Source: a bacterium (GTDB lineage: Bacteria > UBP13 > UBA5359). Taken from it: 11,463 nt of DNA. The translations under genes and the position numbers were made by a program. Location: contig JAQVUQ010000048.1 of the NCBI GenBank assembly GCA_028699365.1, positions 1 through 11,463 on the forward strand, in the 5' to 3' direction. This document shows positions 6,270 through 11,463 of this stretch, in pieces. Under the pieces are notes generated by a model that worked only from the letters and a program-made list of their open reading frames with translations, was not told the origin of the DNA and did not search any database. Each line of letters opens with the position of its first letter. The first letter of the stretch is position 1.

Positions 6270-7730
6270 ATGAGAAGAGCATTTTTTATCGGACTGATGA
6301 CGGCTTTACTGGCAGTATCTGCCGTCGCAGCTCAGGCCGGGCCGTCAAAACCGTCAGGCGAGGGTATAGAGCTTACCGTCTACAACAAGAACCTCGGGCT
6401 GGTGACAGAGCGCCGTTTTATGGATCTGAAGGGAGGGGTATCTGAAATACGTTATGAAGGCGTGGCCGGGATGATAGATCCCACCTCGCTTCAGTTCTAC
6501 AGTCTGGTAAGCCCCGGAGAATGCCGGATCCTGGAGCAGAGCTATCAGTACGATCTTGTCAGTGATCAAGCCTTGCTGCAGCGCTATCTGGATAAGCAGA
6601 TAACCGTTATAACAGAGGATTCCACTCTATATGAAGGCAGATTACTCAACAGTGGAATGAGCCGGCTTCCCGGAGGCGGCAGCATCATTCTGATGACCGG
6701 CGACGGTAGAATAGTGAATATCCGTCTCGACAAGGTAAGAGAAATAAGGTATCCCTCTCTCCCGGAAGGACTTATAACCAGACCTACAATGGTCTGGAAG
6801 CTCGATAACGCCAGTCCGGGACGACAGCTCACCGAGGTGCGCTATCTGACCGGCGGCATCGACTGGAAGTCAGATTACGTGGCGACGCTGTCTGCCGATG
6901 AAAAGACGATCGACCTGACAGGCTGGGTGACTCTCAACAACCGAAGCGGAGGCACCTATAGAGACGCCAGGCTCAAACTCATGGCCGGCGACCTGAACAT
7001 GGTAACGCCGGCGCCTGTGCCTGTGATGGAGGCTGCCTATGCCCGCAAGGCCATGCTGTCCGATGCATCAGGAGAGCAGTTTGAAGAGCAGAGCTTTTTC
7101 GAATACCATCTTTACACTCTGCAGCGGCCGACCAGCATACTGGATAACGAAGTCAAGCAGATAGAGCTTCTAAGCGCCGCCAGGGTGCCGGTCAATAAGC
7201 TCTATTACTATGACGGTGCCCGAAGGAGATACTCTCCTCCGGGGTACAGAGGATACATTCCGGCAGGCGTAGAGAATAAAAAGATCAATACGGTAATAGA
7301 AATGGTCAATAGTGCAAAGAACAATCTGGGCATGCCCCTTCCCGCCGGTAAAATCAGGCTTAATAAGGGCGATGCCGACGGCAGCCTGCAGTTCATCGGC
7401 GAAGATGTTCTGGGACATACGCCTAAGGACGAAGTGGTGCGTCTTTACATGGGCGATGCTTTTGATATAGTCGGAGAGCGAGTGCAGACCGATACGCGCA
7501 AGATAGCCGACAGAGTTATAGAGGAGAGCTACAGGATAAAGATCCGCAACCGCAAGAGCGAGGACATAACGGTCAGGACGGTTGAGCATCTAGACCGTTA
7601 TAACGATTGGGAGATAGTCAGAACCACAGCGCATTATGAGAAGAAGGATGCCGGAACAGTGGAATTCCCGCTATCAGTTCCTGCCGGAAAGGAAACCGTC
7701 CTTGAGTATACCGTGCGCTATAAGTGGTAA
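6270..7730 (+). CDS. Secreted DUF4139 domain-containing protein
   Basis: The 486-residue product begins with a classic Sec signal peptide: MRR, a hydrophobic core, then VAAQA near residue 23. Starting at residue 34, ELTVYNKNLGLVTERR, IDPTSLQFYSL, LEQSYQYDLVS and later LPEGLITRPTMVW, YLTGGIDWKSDYVA and GWVTLNNRSGGTY match DUF4139-family proteins along their length. The family is mostly beta-strand and periplasmic or surface-located; its biochemical role is not established. The C-terminal half ends in strands with no membrane anchor, so the mature protein is probably soluble in the periplasm or exported. The upstream type II secretion genes could in principle export it, but nothing in the sequence proves that. 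It has its own promoter, possibly with an operator, and is followed by a small hairpin. Confidence 0.87.
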   Translation: MRRAFFIGLMTALLAVSAVAAQAGPSKPSGEGIELTVYNKNLGLVTERRFMDLKGGVSEIRYEGVAGMIDPTSLQFYSLVSPGECRILEQSYQYDLVSDQALLQRYLDKQITVITEDSTLYEGRLLNSGMSRLPGGGSIILMTGDGRIVNIRLDKVREIRYPSLPEGLITRPTMVWKLDNASPGRQLTEVRYLTGGIDWKSDYVATLSADEKTIDLTGWVTLNNRSGGTYRDARLKLMAGDLNMVTPAPVPVMEAAYARKAMLSDASGEQFEEQSFFEYHLYTLQRPTSILDNEVKQIELLSAARVPVNKLYYYDGARRRYSPPGYRGYIPAGVENKKINTVIEMVNSAKNNLGMPLPAGKIRLNKGDADGSLQFIGEDVLGHTPKDEVVRLYMGDAFDIVGERVQTDTRKIADRVIEESYRIKIRNRKSEDITVRTVEHLDRYNDWEIVRTTAHYEKKDAGTVEFPLSVPAGKETVLEYTVRYKW

Positions 7731-7740
7731 ACCAGTGGTT

Positions 7741-7759
7741 ACGGCATGAGAAATGCCGT
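7741..7759 (+). terminator. Small hairpin between the DUF4139 and histidine kinase genes
   Basis: ACGGCAT and ATGCCGT form a perfect 7-bp stem with loop GAGAA, 10 nt after the DUF4139 stop. No T run follows. It may be a weak terminator or, because it abuts the -10-like CATAAT at 7760-7765, an operator for the kinase gene. Confidence 0.35.
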
Positions 7760-7770
7760 CATAATCGTGA

Positions 7771-9138
7771 GTGAGGGTGATGACGGAACGAGACGGCATA
7801 AAAAAATCCATAAGAACCGCTGCGTTGACTATCAGTGTGATCTACATCATTATCGGCGGTCTCTGGATACTGCTGTCCGATACCCTTCTGGCGGCTCTGG
7901 TGGGTGATCCTGTTCTGTTTTTACGTTTGCAAATGATAAAGGGATGGATATATGTCGCCGTAACCGGGGCGCTGCTTTATGGACTGATAAGTCGCTATCT
8001 GATGATCCTGGAGCATTCCCGGGAAATTATGGAGGAGAGCGAGAGCAAATACCGTTATCTTTTTAATATCGAACCGGATGCGCTGGTACTGGTAGATGTT
8101 GCGACTTTGCGAATCACGGAGGCTAACGAGGCGGCAGTGAACCTTTACGGCTATTCACGGGAAGAGCTTATCGGGCTGGAACTGACGGAGATAGCCTTCG
8201 ATCCTGAGGATACCAGGCAACGGGTAAGGAATGCAAAAGCAGGCGATGTATTGAAGCTCCCGATGATATATAACCGGAAGAAGGACGACGATATCTTTCC
8301 GGTGGAGGTCAGCGCTGTCTTTTTCTATCTCAGGAAACGCCTGATGCTCTATATAGCGATGCGCGATATCACGGACCGCGTTAAGCTTGAGAACGAGCGG
8401 GAGGACTATATACGCAGGCTGGAGGCGGCGGATAAAGCCAAAACCGACTTCGTATCACGAGTATCCCATGAACTGCGTACGCCTCTGACTATGATTATCG
8501 GATATATCGATCTGTTACTGGGCGGCAGATTGGGCGGTCTTCAGTCCGGACAGCCGGAGGCACTGCAGGTCATCCGCAGGCAGGCTACGGTTCTCAGCGA
8601 ACTTGTCGAGCAGATTCTGAGCCTTTCAAGCCTGGATGCCGGTAAATTGAGGGTGGATCTTCAGGCAACGGATATAGCAAAGATCGCAGCAGAGGTGATT
8701 GAAGGGTATACGAGCAGATTCGAACGCAAGGGGCTTTATCTGAAATGCGATATCGTCGGACAATTACCGCTTGTAAAAGCTGATCCCCGGCATCTGACGG
8801 AAGCTCTGGACAATCTCCTCGACAACGCTCTCAAATTCACTGAGGCAGGCGGTGTCACCGTCAGGATCGAAGCAAGTGACGGTTGTGCCCGGCTGGAAGT
8901 AATCGATACCGGTATAGGTCTGACGAATGAGGATAAGAAGCACCTCTTTGAGCGTTTCTATCAGGCAGAGCCCGTGTTGACGCGAATCCATGGCGGAACA
9001 GGCTTGGGCCTGGCGTTGATCAAAGGATTGATGGAAGCAGGCGGGGCTAGTGTGGTCGCGGAGAGCGAGGGCCCTGGAAAGGGCAGCAAGTTTATCATCC
9101 GGGTGCCGGTGTACAGCGAAGAGCAGCCGCATCCTTAA
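7771..9138 (+). CDS. Membrane-bound PAS sensor histidine kinase
   Basis: This protein of up to 455 residues has two N-terminal membrane helices (about 17-41 and 53-74) joined by a short loop. A PAS domain follows (about 91-204, with ITEANEAAVNLYGYSREELIG and MRDITDR at its end). The HisKA H box is SHELRTPLT with phospho-acceptor His233. The ATPase domain has N box NLLDNALKF (348-356), G1 DTGIGL (379-384) and G2 GGTGLGLALIKG (408-419). All catalytic boxes are intact, so it should autophosphorylate and pass phosphate to a response regulator, but none is encoded nearby. The periplasmic loop is short, so the PAS domain or the membrane itself probably senses the signal. The start is uncertain: GTG at 7771 or ATG at 7780, with only a weak GAGG near either. 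A CATAAT -10-like box 5 nt before the GTG allows a nearly leaderless start. Confidence 0.9.
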   Translation: MRVMTERDGIKKSIRTAALTISVIYIIIGGLWILLSDTLLAALVGDPVLFLRLQMIKGWIYVAVTGALLYGLISRYLMILEHSREIMEESESKYRYLFNIEPDALVLVDVATLRITEANEAAVNLYGYSREELIGLELTEIAFDPEDTRQRVRNAKAGDVLKLPMIYNRKKDDDIFPVEVSAVFFYLRKRLMLYIAMRDITDRVKLENEREDYIRRLEAADKAKTDFVSRVSHELRTPLTMIIGYIDLLLGGRLGGLQSGQPEALQVIRRQATVLSELVEQILSLSSLDAGKLRVDLQATDIAKIAAEVIEGYTSRFERKGLYLKCDIVGQLPLVKADPRHLTEALDNLLDNALKFTEAGGVTVRIEASDGCARLEVIDTGIGLTNEDKKHLFERFYQAEPVLTRIHGGTGLGLALIKGLMEAGGASVVAESEGPGKGSKFIIRVPVYSEEQPHP

Positions 9139-9167
9139 CGCAGGCTAACCTTCGTATCTCCTCTCCA

Positions 9168-9223
9168 GCGCCATCTCCGCCTGTAAGCGTTCCTGCCATG
9201 GAGCGCGGCTGAAGTGCTTTTTT
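9168..9223 (+). terminator. Weak candidate terminator after the histidine kinase
   Basis: GCGCCAT (9168-9174) can pair with ATGG-A-GCGC (9198-9206), with one bulged base and a long 23-nt loop. Six T residues follow at 9218-9223. The long loop and the 11-nt gap before the T run make it a poor terminator. The T run also lies just upstream of the next promoter and may serve as an upstream element. Confidence 0.25.
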
Positions 9224-9225
9224 GT

Positions 9226-9254
9226 TTGACAACTTTTGAGCAATTCTGTATAAT
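9226..9254 (+). promoter_or_regulatory. Perfect-consensus sigma70 promoter of the zinc-ribbon gene
   Basis: TTGACA (9226-9231) and TATAAT (9249-9254) both match consensus exactly and are separated by the ideal 17 nt. A T-rich tract lies just upstream. Transcription should start near 9261, leaving a leader of about 109 nt. This is by far the strongest promoter visible in the window. Confidence 0.9.
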
Positions 9255-9307
9255 GTGCTTGGTCTGCAAAATGAGTCTCGGTCACGTTATGTTCACCCTG
9301 AGAGGTT

Positions 9308-9344
9308 GTCACACTAACGGAATCTGAGCCCGTTTTAGTATGAC
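9308..9344 (+). promoter_or_regulatory. Hairpin in the 5' leader of the zinc-ribbon gene
   Basis: Positions 9308-9320 pair with 9330-9344 through 12 base pairs, one C-A mismatch (9312/9340) and a two-base T bulge (9333-9334), around the loop AATCTGAGC. The stem ends 10 nt before the Shine-Dalgarno. It may be a regulatory or stabilising leader structure; I do not recognise a known riboswitch. Confidence 0.4.
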
Positions 9345-9354
9345 GAAAATGAAT

Positions 9355-9361
9355 AGGGAGG
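9355..9361 (+). promoter_or_regulatory. Shine-Dalgarno that fixes a GTG start
   Basis: AGGGAGG sits 8 nt before GTG at 9370. The in-frame ATGs at 9340 and 9349 lie upstream of it, so they are unlikely starts. Confidence 0.8.
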
Positions 9362-9369
9362 AACATAGC

Positions 9370-9675
9370 GTGTTTCAGGATCGAGAATTGACCTGCGTGG
9401 AGTGCAACGCAACTTTTGTTTTCACAGCCAGTGAGCAGGAGTTTCATGCAGAGAAGGGGTTCAGCAATGACCCCAAGAGATGCCCGGATTGTCGTGCAGC
9501 CCGTAAAGCCGCATCACGCGACAGAGGTTTTGGAGGAGGACAGCGCGAAATGTTCGATGCTGTATGCTCCGCTTGTGGCCAGGATACAAAGGTGCCTTTC
9601 CAGCCGCGTAACGACAGACCGGTATATTGCCGCGATTGCTACAAGCCGGATACGACTCGTCGCAGTTCCTGGTAA
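9370..9675 (+). CDS. Small double zinc-ribbon protein (CxxC-x17-CxxC family)
   Basis: With the GTG start the product is 101 residues and begins MFQDRELTCVEC, the usual opening of this family. The first ribbon uses CVEC and CPDC; between them lies FTASEQEFHAEKGF, a conserved signature of the probable zinc-binding (zf-trcl) domain. A short basic linker (about residues 44-60) with a glycine-rich end leads to the second ribbon, CSAC and CRDC, separated by exactly 17 residues. Each ribbon should bind one zinc ion through four cysteines. The biochemical role of these proteins is unknown; the basic linker would suit nucleic-acid or ribosome contact, which is inference. The consensus promoter predicts high expression, while the leader hairpin suggests regulated translation or mRNA stability. 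The gene is monocistronic and ends before a strong shared terminator. Confidence 0.9.
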   Translation: MFQDRELTCVECNATFVFTASEQEFHAEKGFSNDPKRCPDCRAARKAASRDRGFGGGQREMFDAVCSACGQDTKVPFQPRNDRPVYCRDCYKPDTTRRSSW

Positions 9676-9715
9676 TAGTGTTGTAAAAGATTTACTGATT
9701 TAAACCGACTTAAAA

Positions 9716-9748
9716 TAAGGCCGGGGTTCTTTATGAGCCCCGGCCTTA
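9716..9748. terminator. Bidirectional terminator between convergent genes
   Basis: TAAGGCCGGGG (9716-9726) pairs perfectly with CCCCGGCCTTA (9738-9748). Three inner pairs, one of them a G-T wobble, leave the loop TTTAT. On the minus strand the stem is followed by the T-rich TTATTTTAAG, as in an intrinsic terminator for the DUF362 gene. It also lies about 40 nt after the zinc-ribbon stop and can serve both genes. Confidence 0.85.
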
Positions 9749-9768
9749 GTTGTACAGGGATTTTCGTC

Positions 9769-10872
9769 TCAGGAGCGGCGTCTGAACATACCGAACAGTC
9801 GCCGGACGAGATCTTCTCTGATGCGAGGAATGCGAACAGCCTGTTGCGGGCAGACTTCGGCACAGCAATAGCACGATATGCAACGCCTGCGATCTATCTG
9901 CAGCGCCTTGTTGCTTTTAATGATTGCCGTCGAGCGACAAGTGCGGGCACACAGACCGCAACGTATGCATTTATCCTCAACTATCTGCGGCACCACGGCA
10001 CATACGCCTGCCAGTGGATTGAAGCGATTGGCCACGAACGCCAGTGTGTTGGACGGCATTTTGAAACGATCCATAACAGGTATTTCGCCTTCTATCAGCA
10101 TGCGGTCAGGATCTATCTCACCCAGCCCGCGTCGTGCGGCCTCTCTCAGAAGCGGAATTCGTTCAGGACGACGACCCATGATTATGCAGCCCACGGCATC
10201 GACGGAGACGTTGTTATCACCTCCGATGATTATACCCAGCGGTCGCAAGCGTCCGGCTGACGGGCCGTTTCCTTCCATAACCCGCAAGGCATCCATGATT
10301 ACCAACTCAGGCGGTCTGATGCTGTAGATCTCCGCCAGCAGGCTGGCGAAGGTATCCGCAGAAGGGGCCAGGGTGTGCAGCCAGGACTTTGTTCTGCCCG
10401 GTACACCGCCGAACATGTTCTTTACAGCGCCTGTCATAAGTGTCAAGGCGTGGGTTTTCAGGCAGGGCAGGTTAATGATCAGATCGGCCTGGAGCCAGAT
10501 GGAGGATATGTTGATGCTTATATCGGACCAGCGTCCGGTCAGGTGCACCTCGCATGTATCGGCCCCGATGTTGCGCCAGCAACCTTTGGATGCATCCAGA
10601 AGTCCTGTTGCTTTGGCGATATTCTCCTGGTTGCCCGGCACTCCCGGATTGTCTCCCACTATGACGTCCGCATGGCGATCCAGCAATGCATCTACCACTG
10701 CTTCAAGGACTTCCGGGCTGGTGGTAACACCGCGCTCGGCAGCGAAAGGACCCAGCATATTGGGCTTGACCCATATCGTCTTGCCGGCCGGCGGGGGTGC
10801 CAGACTGTCCAGTATATGCTCTATGCCTTCGCGTAACGGTGAATTAGGTGCGGTTAAGATGATTTTGCTCAT
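9769..10872 (-). CDS. DUF362 protein with C-terminal 2[4Fe-4S] ferredoxin domain
   Basis: This 367-residue protein begins with a DUF362 domain (about 1-255). It contains WVKPNMLGP, VIVGDNPG, LIINLPCLKTHALTLMTGAVKN and SVDAVGC, motifs typical of the family. A linker leads to a ferredoxin domain with two CxxCxxCxxxC clusters: Cys302, 305, 308, 312 and Cys331, 334, 337, 341, plus a spare Cys336. The first cluster ends CRS rather than the common CP. It probably carries electrons to or from an unknown partner in the anaerobic cytoplasm; the reaction of DUF362 proteins is not settled. There is no signal peptide or membrane helix. No Shine-Dalgarno is seen; a good -10/-35 pair places transcription start about 3 nt before the ATG. 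The activase-type gene diverges from the same region, suggesting linked redox functions. Confidence 0.9.
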   Translation of the reverse strand: MSKIILTAPNSPLREGIEHILDSLAPPPAGKTIWVKPNMLGPFAAERGVTTSPEVLEAVVDALLDRHADVIVGDNPGVPGNQENIAKATGLLDASKGCWRNIGADTCEVHLTGRWSDISINISSIWLQADLIINLPCLKTHALTLMTGAVKNMFGGVPGRTKSWLHTLAPSADTFASLLAEIYSIRPPELVIMDALRVMEGNGPSAGRLRPLGIIIGGDNNVSVDAVGCIIMGRRPERIPLLREAARRGLGEIDPDRMLIEGEIPVMDRFKMPSNTLAFVANRFNPLAGVCAVVPQIVEDKCIRCGLCARTCRSTAIIKSNKALQIDRRRCISCYCCAEVCPQQAVRIPRIREDLVRRLFGMFRRRS

Positions 10873-10881
10873 AATACGATG

Positions 10882-10911
10882 ATTCTAACAGGAAGTTGTG
10901 ATGTTTGGCAA
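10882..10911 (-). promoter_or_regulatory. Promoter of the DUF362 gene, probably leaderless
   Basis: Read on the minus strand, TTGCCA (10911-10906) and TAGAAT (10887-10882) each match consensus at five of six positions, with an 18-nt spacer. The -10 box ends 9 nt before the ATG, so the transcript would have a leader of only about 2-4 nt. Confidence 0.5.
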
Positions 10912-11009
10912 TCTGCTTTTCTGAGCCTGCAACCGCACTCTAAGGCCTCTACAATGGCCTCGCACTCCCTTTAGGCTTGATTTTTGCACCTGAAATCCGG
11001 AGCAAAACT

Positions 11010-11039
11010 TTGTAATTACCGTTTGCTATGTAATATAAT
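11010..11039 (+). promoter_or_regulatory. Promoter of the activase-type gene
   Basis: TATAAT at 11034-11039 is a perfect -10 box. TTGTAA at 11010-11015 is a moderate -35 with an 18-nt spacer. Transcription would start near 11046, about 32 nt before the ATG. Confidence 0.5.
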
Positions 11040-11077
11040 ACTTAGTAAGCGATTGTATATTTGGAGGATCGGTTAGT

Positions 11078-11463
11078 ATGCGCAGGCTGGGAGTAGACAT
11101 CGGAGCAGAGACTTTGAAAACGACCGTTCTGGATGAGGACGGCTCAATACTTGATCAGAGGCTGATTGATATTCAGGGACGAGCACTGCATCGCCTGAGA
11201 GAGATATTGGTCGAAATGAGCAACCATGGGTTGCTGGAAGAGAATATGACTTTAGGTATTACAGGCAACGGCAGGATCGGTGGCCTGGGCGGTGATGAGA
11301 TCGATGAAACCAGTGCCCTGGCAGCTGCCTGCAGTCGCTATTATCCGGACGTAAGGACGCTGGTGGAGATGGGCAGAGAGACCCAGCGGTTCATTCATCT
11401 GGCCAGGAACGACAGGACCGGCAGGCTGGTAGTCGAGGACAGCTCGATGGGGAGCAAGTGTGC
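11078..11463 (+). CDS. BadF/BadG/HgdC-type ATPase (2-hydroxyacyl-CoA dehydratase activator family), 3' end missing
   Basis: Only the first 128 residues are in the window. They form the N-terminal lobe of an ASKHA-fold ATPase: GVDIGAETLKTTVLDEDG (phosphate-1 loop, residues 5-22), GITGNGR (60-66), a conserved glutamate (E77) and LVEMGRETQRFIHL (95-108). The window ends on Cys128 followed by GC, so the next residue is Ala. This matches the family position whose cysteine binds the [4Fe-4S] cluster shared by two subunits. Activators of this kind use ATP to push one electron into a dehydratase or reductase partner under anaerobic conditions. The usual GGQ motif reads GRE here, a variant I associate with activase-dehydratase fusions, so this could be a very long protein. 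GGAGG at 11063-11067 and the ATG 10 nt later support the start. Confidence 0.85.
   Translation, partial: MRRLGVDIGAETLKTTVLDEDGSILDQRLIDIQGRALHRLREILVEMSNHGLLEENMTLGITGNGRIGGLGGDEIDETSALAAACSRYYPDVRTLVEMGRETQRFIHLARNDRTGRLVVEDSSMGSKC

Larger units (their letters stand above)
10873..11077. other. Divergent intergenic region with nested short repeats
   Basis: This 205-nt gap carries both outward promoters. Between them are a direct repeat CGCACTC (10934-10940 and 10961-10967), an inverted pair AGGCC/GGCCT (10943-10947 and 10956-10960), and an outer inverted pair AGCCT/AGGCT (10924-10928 and 10973-10977). These could be regulator sites, but the arms are short. I see no small gene here. Confidence 0.3.

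Noticed and set aside
9145-9447. 100-residue minus-strand frame over the zinc-ribbon promoter and leader
   Set aside because: It overlaps a perfect promoter and the start of a recognised gene, and matches no family I know.
9733-10882. Plus-strand open frames opposite the DUF362 gene
   Set aside because: The minus-strand protein has two intact ferredoxin motifs and DUF362 signatures; the plus-strand translations show no family features.

Overview
The window is ordinary-looking bacterial chromosome of roughly mid-50s percent GC, with frequent ATA isoleucine codons. It comes from a diderm, probably anaerobic bacterium. A secretin (an outer-membrane channel) and its inner-membrane partners imply an outer membrane. 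A 2-hydroxyacyl-CoA dehydratase activase-type ATPase and a DUF362 protein with two [4Fe-4S] ferredoxin motifs point to an anaerobic lifestyle. I cannot assign a phylum from sequence alone.

Positions 1-5302 are a tightly packed secretion operon: a GspL-type protein cut by the left edge, a GspM/PilO-like protein, a GspC/PilP-like protein and a GspD secretin. The first three are joined by two ATGA start/stop overlaps. The order matches pilM-N-O-P-Q of type IV pili, with PilM and PilN fused as in GspL. The lack of a PilP lipobox or a PilQ AMIN domain favours a type II secretion system. The operon ends at a perfect 16-bp hairpin.

Positions 5385-6139 hold a small P-loop kinase of the N4BP2 type, apparently read from a leaderless transcript, followed by the scar of a histidine kinase that has lost its middle. 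Positions 6168-9138 hold a secreted DUF4139 protein, with an inverted repeat around its promoter, and a membrane PAS histidine kinase with no response regulator next to it.

Positions 9226-9748 hold a small double zinc-ribbon protein (CxxC-x17-CxxC type) under a perfect-consensus sigma70 promoter. Its roughly 110-nt leader carries a hairpin, and a strong terminator shared with the convergent neighbour follows it.

From 9769 to the right edge, a DUF362/ferredoxin gene (minus strand) and a BadF/HgdC-type activase gene (plus strand, cut by the right edge) diverge from a 205-nt promoter region.

No tRNA, rRNA, CRISPR array, insertion sequence or phage gene was recognised, and no gap between genes exceeds 300 nt. 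Nothing here is clearly a new system. The best leads are the secretin with one more N-type ring repeat than usual, the kinase deletion scar, the regulatory DNA around the DUF4139 and zinc-ribbon genes, and the likely leaderless genes.
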